A DNA stretch of 64,000 nt, taken from contig JAFGXS010000005.1 of the NCBI GenBank assembly GCA_016936505.1, positions 50,777 to 114,776 of the forward strand, written 5' to 3'. Below the pieces are notes generated by a model. The model searched no databases and had not been told where the DNA came from. It was given only the letters and a program-made list of their open reading frames with translations. A program made the position numbers and the translations under genes. Each line of letters starts with the position of its first letter. The first letter of the stretch is position 1. Of the stretch, positions 52,664 through 62,562 are shown piece by piece. Origin of the DNA: Bacteroidales bacterium. Its GTDB lineage: Bacteria > Bacteroidota > Bacteroidia > Bacteroidales > F082.

Positions 52664-55600
52664 ATGAAAAAGTTAACGTACTTATTTAGCTCAGCCCTGT
52701 TAGGCATCTTATTTACATTGATGAGTTTTAGTGCAAATGCACAAACTCCGTATATAACCGTAATACAGCCTAATGGAGGAGAACAATGGGTAGTAGGAAC
52801 AACCCATTTGATTTCCTGGAATGATAACCTCACAAAACCTGTGATGATTATTTTAAGCACCGATGGGATTAACTATAGTGATACCTTAACCCATTCTGCT
52901 ACAGGAACCACATGGACATGGGATATCCCGGCCAGTCAGGACACTTCAAGTTCTTGCAAAATAAAAATCGTAAGTACAATCGATAATAGTATTAGCGGTA
53001 CAAGTAGTGCTTATTTTGCATTAAAAGGCTCAGAACCTGCGGACTCCAATCAGTTTATTCAACCTAATAGTGGAGAATCATGGGCTGCTGGTACAAGCCA
53101 TTTAATAAGCTGGACAAACTACGTTACTAATTCAAGATTAGAGCTCAGTACAGATGGTGGTGCAACATACACAACTATTGCTGGTGCTGACTCAATTAAA
53201 GGATCAACTTTTACATGGAACATTCCCCTATCTCAGGACACATCAAGCTTTTGTATGATTAAACTTGTTAGCAGGGCCGACACAAGCGTTCATACTTTTA
53301 GTGATAGCACATTTTCCATTGTTAAAACACCTTCAGATGGCGTGGTACATTTATTCCAGCCTAATGAATCAGGTTTACACTGGAAGAGAGGTACAACACA
53401 TCTTGTTTCATGGTCAGATAATTTTGATGCAGCTGTTAAAATAGAACTTTTACACGCTGATACCTTATACAGCACATTATCAAGCAGCACAACTGATAAC
53501 GGTTTTGCCTGGACTATTGCAGACAGTGTTCGCATAGATACAAACTATAAAATTGTAGTGGCAAATATTTTAAACACTTCCATTTCTGACACCAGCAATT
53601 ATTCATTTTCTATTGATTCTGTTTCAGCTTCAGATACAACAGCTCAAAGAGACACTATTGTTTTGGTTCAACCTAATGGTGGAAATAAATGGGCTGTGGG
53701 TACTGAACACCTTATTTCATGGTTTGATAATTTTAGTACCCCTGTAAAAATTGAACTATTGAGTTCTGATACCGTTTACAGTGTTTTGGCAGCTAGTGTT
53801 AGCGATGCTAATGGTTTTGGATGGAAAATCGCTGATTCTGTTCCGGTAGGTTCAAACTTTAAAATCAAAATAACGAGTACTGCTGATACTGCTATTCATG
53901 ATGTAAGTGATTCGGCCTTTTCAATCCTTGCAACTCCTGACGGTGGAATCATTAATTTGATTCAACCCAATGGAAGTGAAAAATGGGTAAAGAAACAAGA
54001 ATATCTGATTTCATGGAACGACAACTTCACAGCTCCTGTTCAGGTTGAGTTATACAATGCAGACACTTTATACAGCATATTAGCAAATAATATAACTGAC
54101 AATCGGTTGGCTTGGACTATTCCTGATAGCATACCCACAGGTAACAACTTTAAGATTAAAGTATTCAACACACTTAATACTGCTATTAGCGACACAAGTG
54201 ATAATCCTTTTTCAATACTTTCCGTTCCACCAAATGGCATCTTAACAGTTAATCAGCCTAATGGTGATGAAATCTGGGCAAAGAACTATACTTATCGTAT
54301 TTCCTGGATGGACAATTTCTCTGGTCCGGTTAAAATTGAGCTTTATCATGCTGATACATTATACAGCACTTTAAGCGCAAGCGCCCCCGATAGCTCAAAT
54401 TCATTTGCATGGAAAATATCTGATACTGTTTTAGCTGACACAAACTATAGTATTAAATTAATCAGTGTTGATGACCCTACCGTTGTTGACAGTAGTGATA
54501 GCCATTTTACTATTGCTAATCATCTTGACGAATCTATTACTTTGGTTCAACCGAGCGACACAGGTATACAGTGGGCATATGGAACCAAACATCTGATATC
54601 ATGGTATTCAAATTTTGAAAACCCTGTTAGGGTTGAATTATTCCATGCAGATACCTTGTACAGTGTTTTAGATTCTTCCAATACAGAAAACCGTTTCACA
54701 TGGGATATTCCAGATACAATTCCGGCTGATTCAAAATATAGAATTAAAGTTCTAAACACTGCTGACACTGCTATAAACGACAAGAGCGATACAACTTTTT
54801 CAGTTGTTGAGTTTGTTCCGGGCGGATTTATTACCATGGTTCAACCTGACAAACCAGGAATTCAATGGGTAAGAGGAAAGGAATACATTATCTCATGGAC
54901 TGATAATCTTAAGGAGCCTGTTGACATCACATTAATTGACAGCACCGCTTCCGGATATACTACAACACCTATTGCTACTGACGTTCCTGGTAGTACCTAT
55001 TCATGGGAAATTCCATCTGGCACCGCCTTAGGGACAAAATATAAAATTGTTGTTTCAAGTAGCCAGCAGCCTATAAGTGATACCAGTAGCGCATACTTCT
55101 CTGTTGTTGCTTTTGAACCAGGAGGTTACATTAAAGTTGTACAACCCAACGTCCCTAATATTCAGTGGGTAAGAGGAAAGAAATATCTTATTTCATGGAC
55201 TGATAATTTGAGTGAACCTGTTAATATTAGTTTATTTAATGGCGATGATTCTACCACAACAGCTCTTGCAACTGATGTAGAAGGCAGCACTTATACATGG
55301 GAAATTCCAGGAAGTTTAGCGTTAGGAACCAAATACAAAATTGAAGTTTCAAGTAGTCTGCAACCTATAAGTGATATAAGTGATACCACTTTCTCAGTTG
55401 TAGCATATGAACCTGGTGGATTTATTACAGTAATTCAACCTAGTGTCTCTGGCATCCAATGGGCCAGAGGTACTGAACACCTACTTTCCTGGACAGATAA
55501 CCTTAAAGAACCTGTCAACATTACATTACTTGATAGTACGGCTTCTGGTTATGTTACGACACCTATCGCAACAAATGTTGAAGGAAGTACATATACCTGG

Positions 55601-56839
55601 AATATTTCTAACTCAATTGACATCGGCGACAAATACAAGATCGTTGTCTCAAGCACTGCCCAAGCAATAAGTGACACCAGTGAAGCTTACTTCTCTGTAG
55701 TCGCCTTTGTTCCCGGAGGTGGCATTAGTATGGAGCAACCTAATGGTGGTGAACAATGGACACTGGGCAACACCTATCTTGTATCATGGACAGATAACTT
55801 AAGTGAACCTGTTAATATAAGCCTTACTGATGGAACTGATACAACGCTCATTGCATCTCATGTTGAAGGAACTACATATGGATGGCTGGTTTCAGATACT
55901 CTGACTCCAGGTTCAACATACAGAATTATTGTTTCAAGTACTGAACAACCAATTAGCGCTGCGAGTGCAGCTGATTTCTCATTGATATCTTATGAATTAG
56001 GTGGAGAAGTTTCGGTTGTACAACCCAATGGTGGTGAACAATGGGCATGGGGTTCAGAGAACTTAATCTCATGGACCCGTAATTTTGCGTACCCATTAAA
56101 GGTTGAGCTGATGAAAGCTGATACTGTATATACAGTTCTTGACGATAGTACTAATGGAAATAGTATTACCTGGACTGTTCCGGATACTCTTCCTGTTGGA
56201 ACTGACTATAAAATTAAAGTTACAAATCTGGTAGATACCACGGTTTCTGACGAAAGTGATGGCTATTTCTCCATTGCAACTTGGCCTTCAGGAGGCTTTA
56301 TTACTGTTGAACAACCCAATGGAGGAGAAAGCTGGGCTCTTGGAACCGGTCATCTGATTTCATGGCAGGGTAACTTAACTGGGAACTACAACATTTACCT
56401 GGTTCATTATGACAATAGTGATGCGGTAGATCAAACCTACACACTTGCTACAGATGTACAGCCCAGTACTTTTACATGGAACATCAGCTCCAGTTTACCG
56501 GCAAGCGATCATTACAGAATCAGGATTACAGGTAGTTCGCAAGTAACTATTGCCGATTCAAGTGATGCTTACTTCACACTTGCACAACCAGCAACTATTA
56601 AAGCATTCCCTAATCCAAGTACAGATTACGTAACAGTAAGAATTAATGACAACACTATTCAAAACTATAGTGTTACTGTTTATAATCGCTTTGGAAATAA
56701 AGTTTGGTCAGGAATGCTAAATACAGGAAATGTTAAGGAGCTAAGGCTCCCCACCTATAATCTGCCGGAAGGAATCTATTTCGTGACTCTTACTAATGGT
56801 TCAAACAGAATTACAAAATCAATTATAGTTCAGCATTAG
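52664..56839 (+). CDS. Giant surface protein, 13 Kre9/KNH-like repeats
   Basis: 1391 residues. Signal peptide (FSANAQ), 13 tandem beta-sandwich repeats of about 95-105 residues, then a T9SS type A domain (AFPNPSTDYVTVRI; LPEGIYFVTL). Each repeat opens QPNGGEQW-x-G-x-x-HLISW-x-DN and ends YKIKV-x-SD-x-x-FSI, the PF10342 (Kre9/KNH, Ser-Thr-rich) pattern. Variants: QPN-GGE-type (1, 2, 4-6, 11-13) and GIQW/GLHW-type (3, 7-10). Repeats 8 and 10 share LKEPV and STASGY and differ from 9, suggesting a duplicated two-repeat block. Likely an adhesin or S-layer-like stalk. The ATG at 52664 fits the signal peptide. Confidence 0.85.
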   Translation: MKKLTYLFSSALLGILFTLMSFSANAQTPYITVIQPNGGEQWVVGTTHLISWNDNLTKPVMIILSTDGINYSDTLTHSATGTTWTWDIPASQDTSSSCKIKIVSTIDNSISGTSSAYFALKGSEPADSNQFIQPNSGESWAAGTSHLISWTNYVTNSRLELSTDGGATYTTIAGADSIKGSTFTWNIPLSQDTSSFCMIKLVSRADTSVHTFSDSTFSIVKTPSDGVVHLFQPNESGLHWKRGTTHLVSWSDNFDAAVKIELLHADTLYSTLSSSTTDNGFAWTIADSVRIDTNYKIVVANILNTSISDTSNYSFSIDSVSASDTTAQRDTIVLVQPNGGNKWAVGTEHLISWFDNFSTPVKIELLSSDTVYSVLAASVSDANGFGWKIADSVPVGSNFKIKITSTADTAIHDVSDSAFSILATPDGGIINLIQPNGSEKWVKKQEYLISWNDNFTAPVQVELYNADTLYSILANNITDNRLAWTIPDSIPTGNNFKIKVFNTLNTAISDTSDNPFSILSVPPNGILTVNQPNGDEIWAKNYTYRISWMDNFSGPVKIELYHADTLYSTLSASAPDSSNSFAWKISDTVLADTNYSIKLISVDDPTVVDSSDSHFTIANHLDESITLVQPSDTGIQWAYGTKHLISWYSNFENPVRVELFHADTLYSVLDSSNTENRFTWDIPDTIPADSKYRIKVLNTADTAINDKSDTTFSVVEFVPGGFITMVQPDKPGIQWVRGKEYIISWTDNLKEPVDITLIDSTASGYTTTPIATDVPGSTYSWEIPSGTALGTKYKIVVSSSQQPISDTSSAYFSVVAFEPGGYIKVVQPNVPNIQWVRGKKYLISWTDNLSEPVNISLFNGDDSTTTALATDVEGSTYTWEIPGSLALGTKYKIEVSSSLQPISDISDTTFSVVAYEPGGFITVIQPSVSGIQWARGTEHLLSWTDNLKEPVNITLLDSTASGYVTTPIATNVEGSTYTWNISNSIDIGDKYKIVVSSTAQAISDTSEAYFSVVAFVPGGGISMEQPNGGEQWTLGNTYLVSWTDNLSEPVNISLTDGTDTTLIASHVEGTTYGWLVSDTLTPGSTYRIIVSSTEQPISAASAADFSLISYELGGEVSVVQPNGGEQWAWGSENLISWTRNFAYPLKVELMKADTVYTVLDDSTNGNSITWTVPDTLPVGTDYKIKVTNLVDTTVSDESDGYFSIATWPSGGFITVEQPNGGESWALGTGHLISWQGNLTGNYNIYLVHYDNSDAVDQTYTLATDVQPSTFTWNISSSLPASDHYRIRITGSSQVTIADSSDAYFTLAQPATIKAFPNPSTDYVTVRINDNTIQNYSVTVYNRFGNKVWSGMLNTGNVKELRLPTYNLPEGIYFVTLTNGSNRITKSIIVQH
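52745..56590 (+). repeat. 13 tandem coding repeats of about 300 bases
   Basis: Tandem array inside the giant surface gene. Repeat openings are at approximately 52767, 53055, 53355, 53667, 53961, 54252, 54546, 54840, 55140, 55434, 55734, 56019 and 56310 (positions of the QP codons, approximate). Synonymous divergence between copies 8 and 10 is high, so expansion is not very recent. Confidence 0.7.
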
Positions 56840-56860
56840 TATTAATAAATTAGGCAAGAA

Positions 56861-56888
56861 AAAAGCCAGGCAATTGCCTGGCTTTTTC
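56861..56888. terminator. Bidirectional terminator
   Basis: AAAAGCCAGGC / GCCTGGCTTTT with AATT loop between convergent genes and T tracts on both sides. Confidence 0.88.
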
Positions 56889-56909
56889 ATTTAACTCTCC
56901 ATTGTATCT

Positions 56910-57872
56910 CTAAATCATTTTTCTTATTTCCGCCCACTTGGAATCATCAAACTTTGCTCCCAATACTTCAATAACAGTTCCTGCCAACAAGGAACCAAGA
57001 GCCCCTGCTTTTTCAAAACCCAAATTATTCAACCATCCGTAAAGAAAACCTGAAGCATACAAATCACCAGCTCCAGTTGTGTCCAACGCTTTTGCCTGAA
57101 TCGGAGCAATATTTACAACTGTATCACCTTGTTTTACCATTGAGCCTTTGCTTCCCACTTTTACAACAGCTACCTCGGTCAGAGATGCAATATAATCCAG
57201 CGCTTTACTTGGTTCTTCACCAGAAAACGCCTTGGATTCTTCTTCATTGGCAAAAACAATATCCACATATTTGCTTACCATTTCACGAAGAAAGTCAAGA
57301 TTATCTTCTACAACATTATAGCTTGCCAAATCAAGAGACACTTTTAGGCCAGAGGCTTTTGCCAGTTTTAGGATTGCTTCAAGTAATTCATGGTTTTGCA
57401 CCAAATAACCTTCCACATGTAACACATCATATCCTTCAAAATGTTTTGCATCCAGTTTATCGAGCGATAATTCTAAAGCAGCCCCAAGGAAGGTTCCAAA
57501 AGTTCTTTCTCCGTCAGGCGAAATCATCCCGTTGGCAATACCCGAAGGTGAATCTGTATAAAAAAGAACAGGCCTGATATTGCTTTTTTTCAGATCTTCT
57601 TCGAAGAACTCACCGGTTTCATCTTTACCAACTGAGCCAATAAAGGCTGTTTCCATACCCAACTTAGCCAAGCCATGAATTGTATTTGCTGCAGAACCGC
57701 CGGAAGCCATTTGCTTTGACAATGATTTACTCATTTCCTGAATTTTAGCTGAACGATCGGCATCAACCAACTGCATACTACCTCTTGGTAACGACAAGGT
57801 TTTCAACAATTGATCATCTTCGAGTTGGGTCAGAACATCAACCAGGGCATTCCCTATTCCTATAATTTTCAT
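56910..57872 (-). CDS. PfkB-family kinase, adenosine kinase-like
   Basis: 320 residues. Ribokinase-fold sugar/nucleoside kinase: GNALVDVL start, GGSAANT substrate loop, anion-hole and catalytic Asp in DTTGAGD. It is of the group annotated as adenosine kinase in Bacteroidota; a role in adenosine salvage is likely but not decided by motif. Monocistronic. Confidence 0.87.
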   Translation of the reverse strand: MKIIGIGNALVDVLTQLEDDQLLKTLSLPRGSMQLVDADRSAKIQEMSKSLSKQMASGGSAANTIHGLAKLGMETAFIGSVGKDETGEFFEEDLKKSNIRPVLFYTDSPSGIANGMISPDGERTFGTFLGAALELSLDKLDAKHFEGYDVLHVEGYLVQNHELLEAILKLAKASGLKVSLDLASYNVVEDNLDFLREMVSKYVDIVFANEEESKAFSGEEPSKALDYIASLTEVAVVKVGSKGSMVKQGDTVVNIAPIQAKALDTTGAGDLYASGFLYGWLNNLGFEKAGALGSLLAGTVIEVLGAKFDDSKWAEIRKMI

Positions 57873-57912
57873 TATTCTTTTAGCTTTAAAATTTGTGCAA
57901 AGGTCTGAAAAA

Positions 57913-60900
57913 TTATTGGATTATAATTTTTGAGAAAGCCGTTTGCTTTCCGGCACAAATACATACGAAATAGATCCCTGAATGTAACTGATGCAAGTCA
58001 AACTTCAATTCTCCGGATGAAGGAATAGCCTGATGATTCTCTTGATAAATAAGTTTTCCGGAAGCTTCCAACACTCTTATTGAAAAAGGCTTATCAATAG
58101 TTCCTAATTTAACAAAGAACTTTCCGCTATTGGGGTTCGGATATGCGCTAACCATTTCAACCGTATAATTAATGATATCTGTAATTTGGCCAAAATAGAG
58201 CACTGCTTCACCAAAACTCACACAGCTGTTCACAATTCCTGCCACATGAATTGTATCTACTCCGGCCATTTGATTTTGGTAAAAAATATTTATCACTCTT
58301 GTTGTATCTCCGGTAGTCCAAAAATAATGATCGAATCCGGCACCTGCATCATAAGTAACATGTTCTCCCAAATCCAGTGTTGTATCCTGGGGAGTTAAAT
58401 GAATTTCAGGAACAGGAGGTGAAACAGTAGTAACTTTTACCTTTTGCGGCAGACACCCTTCATCTGTTTTGTAAATGTATTTTATTTCATGGTTCCCCTC
58501 TCCCGCCTTTTCAGGGAAGAAAACGCCATCAACTATTCCATCACCCGAAAATATTCCCCCTGATGGCAAGCCACTCAATGTTGCCGAAACATCATTAGAA
58601 CAATAATAGGATAGCAACCCGGAAAAGCTAACATCCGGTACAGGCAAAGAGTAAACAGTCAAACTATCTATTGATTCACATCCAAAATCATTTGTTCCAA
58701 GTAATGTAATCTGAACCGTATCTTTCACTGTAAGATCATAATAATCCAAAGTATCATCACCAGGAAACCAATGATAATAATTAGCTCCATCAGCTTTCAA
58801 TGAAATTTCTAAACCTTGACATATTTTATTTGTGTCGTACACAATTTTTGTCTCGGGAACCGGCAATGAATAAATAGTCACACTATCTGTTTTAGTACAA
58901 CCATATTCGTTAATCCCTTCCAATTTAATTTCTATCGTATCCTGAACCAGAAAACTAACCTGCTTAGTTGTATCATCCAAAGGGGACCACAAATAATTTT
59001 CAGCACCCTGAGCCTGCAGCGAAACCTCAGAGCCTTTACAAATATTATTCTTCTGATAAACAATCTTAGTTTGAGGCAAAGGCAACGGATATAAAACAAC
59101 ACTATCTTTTCTGCTACAACCCTTTTCATTTATGCCAGTCAGCAAAACTTTCATTGTATCATTTACAACAACCTGGTTCTCATCTGAAGTTTGATGGTTT
59201 CCTGATGACCAAAAATAATTGCTTGCCCCTTCCGCACTAAGCACTGCAACACTTCCTTTACAAATCACATTTGTATCCATATTTATGTGTGTTTCAGGAA
59301 GTGAATTAACAAAAACCCTCACAGAATCTTTAGCCACACATTTTAGATCATTCCATACCTGAATATTAAAAATTGTATCCTTTTCCAGATAAACATTCAC
59401 CGTATCCTTTTCCGAAAAAAGCTGACCATTTGAGAACCATTTCACATGGTCTGCACCGGAAACATTCAAGTTTAATGAATCACCAAAACATATAGAAGTA
59501 TCATTGTTCACACTGAATGAAGGGCTTTTTAAAAGTTGTACATAAACACTGTCCGGCAAAGAAGAACCATAAGTATTAATTCCTTTAACATAAATATATC
59601 CCGATTGTTGCGGAATCAAACTAAGCGCACTAACCTGTGTAGTATCCAGATAATTTAAAGAATTCCACACAAGTTGATGTGTATTTGTAGTTGTTTCAAC
59701 CGTAACCTGACTTTCACCGCATGAAAACACAGTATCAGACAAAACAGTCACTACAGGAACCGAATCCTGTGGCGGAACAATAATTTGTACGGAATCTTTT
59801 GCAGAACATCCGTTTGAAGATGTAACCATTAAATTATACTTGTACGTTTTGTTCCAGTCAGGATATAGCAAAACAGAAGATGTCGTGTCCTCTGTATTCC
59901 ATTGATAACTATATCCCGTAATTGAATCAACCTGTAACTTTATCGGATCTAAGGAAAGTAAAATCGTATCACTAATTAAATTTATGTTCGGACTTGGTAA
60001 AACAAAAACAGTCACGGAATCTGTTTCTGATTTTCCTTTTGAATCAGTAACAGTAAGATAATACTGTGTTGCTTCCATTGGTTTTACCACTAACGAATCG
60101 TTATTCCCCAAATTTGAAACCGATACTGTATGCCACTGATAAAATGACATCCCATCAGGCCCCCTTAAAGTGACCGAATCACCGGCACAAATAGTTGTAT
60201 CCGGGCCTAAATCAACCAGCGAACAAAAACCATCTTCATACTGATAAGTCCACCCCGACCTGTCCAACGAGCAAAGTGATTGCTGTAGCTTAATTTTATG
60301 ATCTCCGGGTTTCACCTGTAAAACATAATCCATTGCTACTAAAGCATCCCATTGGGAATTGTTGTCAACAGCCAATTGAGTAAATGAATCGGCCAAAGCC
60401 TCAACAGATCGATAAACACGTCCATACCAGGATAAATTAATCAAAGCTGTATCATTTCCTATTCCTTTATAACTATTCTGTTTTCCACCATATATCTGAA
60501 TACTTTGAATTTTAGCATCACTATTAACATTTAACGACAATGAATAATAGGTACGATTAGTAGGGATGTCTCCCGAAAAGGTAATTACCAGTTTATTTCT
60601 ATCCAGGTTCCGATGAATTTGTGTAGTTTGTTTTACAGCAAGATAATCGAGTAATTCATCATCTGTTGTCACCAGAATATCATCCAAACCTTCTGCCCCG
60701 TATTTCTGATCAATGGTTTTCATATCTGAAATAAAAGTGCCCGGAACCTGATGCATACCTGACAATAACCATCTGTGTTCTCCTCTTTGACTTGCAGCAT
60801 ACAATGAATCGGCAAGAGGAACAAAATTATCATACCAAAAAAGGCGATTAAGTAAAACCGGCTTTAACCAGTTAATCGTATCACTTTCCACATTGAACCC

Positions 60901-61587
60901 ATAAGGTGAATGATAGCCAATCCACCTACTATCCTGCCCCTGATTAATAGCCCCTCCATAATGATTTGCTGAAAGATTATTAATAAAGTTCGTAACATTG
61001 TTCGGTATGACAAATGACTTAAAATTTATAGAATCTGAAATCTTGCGTGATGCATAGCTCTGGGTCCTTGTAAAAGCATAATTAATGATTTGAGAGGAAC
61101 TAACATTGGGATTATCAAACAGTCCATGATTCTCAATTCCCCAATGATGACGGTACATATCAATCAGCTTCGGCCACACCAGCTTACTGTTATCATGCCA
61201 TGGATCATTCGGATCTAAAAGGTCCTGGCCGGTTGCTGTAAAAATATAAATGGCCGACGACATTTTAAAAGTTTTCAGATTTCCACAACCATCAGAAAAA
61301 TAAAGACCGGAATTCCCATTGGTTCCCTGAAAAACAGGAAAAACCTGATCATAAACTTCAGACAGCGCATCATCTTCCTGAAAACTCATCGCAAAAGCCT
61401 TATTATATTTTAAGGGAGCTTTCTCAACGTTAACCTGTGTAGGAATTGTTTCAAAGACCACGACAACAGAATCAATATCAGGAGATAATGTTTGCTGAGC
61501 CATGGCGGAGAAGGCCAACATAATCAGCAATAAAACAAACGAAACTTTCCGAATTAAAGTTGAACTATTTATCAATTTAAGGTTCAT
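57913..61587 (-). CDS. Large secreted Ig/PKD-repeat protein, T9SS type A
   Basis: 1224 residues. Signal peptide (AFSAMAQ). Residues about 50-440 form an unusual domain: AFAMSFQEDDA, with an Asp pair, and GIENHGLFD resemble NodB deacetylase motifs 1 and 2 but with altered metal residues; activity uncertain. Then about eight Ig-like/PKD-like repeats of 75-90 residues (repeated ICKGS, Y-x-W, GCxxxDSVT patterns) and a T9SS type A domain (AYPNPNSGKFFVKL; HSGIYFVCI). Last gene of an operon with a PorP/SprF protein and a type B CTD protein. Confidence 0.83.
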   Translation of the reverse strand: MNLKLINSSTLIRKVSFVLLLIMLAFSAMAQQTLSPDIDSVVVVFETIPTQVNVEKAPLKYNKAFAMSFQEDDALSEVYDQVFPVFQGTNGNSGLYFSDGCGNLKTFKMSSAIYIFTATGQDLLDPNDPWHDNSKLVWPKLIDMYRHHWGIENHGLFDNPNVSSSQIINYAFTRTQSYASRKISDSINFKSFVIPNNVTNFINNLSANHYGGAINQGQDSRWIGYHSPYGFNVESDTINWLKPVLLNRLFWYDNFVPLADSLYAASQRGEHRWLLSGMHQVPGTFISDMKTIDQKYGAEGLDDILVTTDDELLDYLAVKQTTQIHRNLDRNKLVITFSGDIPTNRTYYSLSLNVNSDAKIQSIQIYGGKQNSYKGIGNDTALINLSWYGRVYRSVEALADSFTQLAVDNNSQWDALVAMDYVLQVKPGDHKIKLQQSLCSLDRSGWTYQYEDGFCSLVDLGPDTTICAGDSVTLRGPDGMSFYQWHTVSVSNLGNNDSLVVKPMEATQYYLTVTDSKGKSETDSVTVFVLPSPNINLISDTILLSLDPIKLQVDSITGYSYQWNTEDTTSSVLLYPDWNKTYKYNLMVTSSNGCSAKDSVQIIVPPQDSVPVVTVLSDTVFSCGESQVTVETTTNTHQLVWNSLNYLDTTQVSALSLIPQQSGYIYVKGINTYGSSLPDSVYVQLLKSPSFSVNNDTSICFGDSLNLNVSGADHVKWFSNGQLFSEKDTVNVYLEKDTIFNIQVWNDLKCVAKDSVRVFVNSLPETHINMDTNVICKGSVAVLSAEGASNYFWSSGNHQTSDENQVVVNDTMKVLLTGINEKGCSRKDSVVLYPLPLPQTKIVYQKNNICKGSEVSLQAQGAENYLWSPLDDTTKQVSFLVQDTIEIKLEGINEYGCTKTDSVTIYSLPVPETKIVYDTNKICQGLEISLKADGANYYHWFPGDDTLDYYDLTVKDTVQITLLGTNDFGCESIDSLTVYSLPVPDVSFSGLLSYYCSNDVSATLSGLPSGGIFSGDGIVDGVFFPEKAGEGNHEIKYIYKTDEGCLPQKVKVTTVSPPVPEIHLTPQDTTLDLGEHVTYDAGAGFDHYFWTTGDTTRVINIFYQNQMAGVDTIHVAGIVNSCVSFGEAVLYFGQITDIINYTVEMVSAYPNPNSGKFFVKLGTIDKPFSIRVLEASGKLIYQENHQAIPSSGELKFDLHQLHSGIYFVCICAGKQTAFSKIIIQ

Positions 61588-61593
61588 AAAAGG

Positions 61594-62562
61594 TTAATCA
61601 ATAATTTGTGGTTGACCAAAATTATAATTTTTTCTTGTTGAATTAGTTTGATTTGCTCTTTGAAAATATTGGTTCCCTTTCATACCAAACCGAAAAGAAA
61701 TACTGATTTCATGAATGGAGCCGCCATACTTATTTACACCTCCTAAACCCACTCCATATGAATATCCTACAACCAACCCTCCATTTAAATATCCTCCCAG
61801 ATTTATACTCATCATTCCCGTACTTCTGTATAGCATTCCCATCCAAAACCTGTCCTGATAAATCCCGGTAGCCGAGATATCAAAATTCCCTGGTTCGTTC
61901 ACAATCTTTCTCCAGACAATCATTGTCTTTATTTTCCACAGATCATCCGACACAAACATCTGTGAATAATACATTAAAAAATCATTCTCCACCTGATAAC
62001 TTATTCCATTTTCAGATGATTGAGTTTTACTCATCGCATTAGGAAGTTCAAAACCCAAATCAAAACTGTTTCCGCTATAATTAATTCCAAAGCCTGTACT
62101 AAATCCTTTTGCATTCAAACTTGTTTTATTCTGCAACAACGGATCGCTCGGATCAACATCGGGAAGGTTTCTTAAGTCAACAGACATTTGGTAGAAATTA
62201 CCCCAAAGGCCAAAAAACAATTGTCCGGTTTCTGAAGCGTGTAAGATATAGGACAACGAGAAGATTGAATTAAAAGAAGAAATTAATCCCGAATGATCCA
62301 CATTCACATTCGTACCTAACCACAACTGATGTTGATACAGATTTCCATAACCATTAATATTGATGGTTTGTGGTGAACCAGAAATATCACTCCACTGATG
62401 ACGATAATCCAAATGAATCTCAGAGTATCCATAATATCCTGCCATAGCCGGGTTTAATTCATAAGGTCTTAAAATATATTGGGTAGAACCAAAAAGCTGT
62501 TGTCCAAATATATTCGTTGACAAAAGAAGAAATACTATGCTCCAGATTACTTTTCTCATCAT
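61594..62562 (-). CDS. PorP/SprF-family type IX secretion protein
   Basis: 322 residues. Signal peptide (LLLSTNIFGQ), then the family mark LNPAMAGYYGYSEIHLDYRHQW and repeated amphipathic strands of an outer-membrane barrel. SprF-like proteins are needed for export or anchoring of type B CTD proteins encoded beside them in Flavobacterium johnsoniae. Here it overlaps the type B gene by 4 bases (ATGA) upstream and is 6 bases from the large repeat protein downstream, so it is a dedicated partner by position. Confidence 0.9.
   Translation of the reverse strand: MMRKVIWSIVFLLLSTNIFGQQLFGSTQYILRPYELNPAMAGYYGYSEIHLDYRHQWSDISGSPQTININGYGNLYQHQLWLGTNVNVDHSGLISSFNSIFSLSYILHASETGQLFFGLWGNFYQMSVDLRNLPDVDPSDPLLQNKTSLNAKGFSTGFGINYSGNSFDLGFELPNAMSKTQSSENGISYQVENDFLMYYSQMFVSDDLWKIKTMIVWRKIVNEPGNFDISATGIYQDRFWMGMLYRSTGMMSINLGGYLNGGLVVGYSYGVGLGGVNKYGGSIHEISISFRFGMKGNQYFQRANQTNSTRKNYNFGQPQIID

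Noticed and set aside
57077..57577. 166-codon plus-strand frame inside the PfkB kinase gene
   Set aside because: Shadow frame; Leu/Pro/Gln-rich translation typical of antisense of coding sequence.
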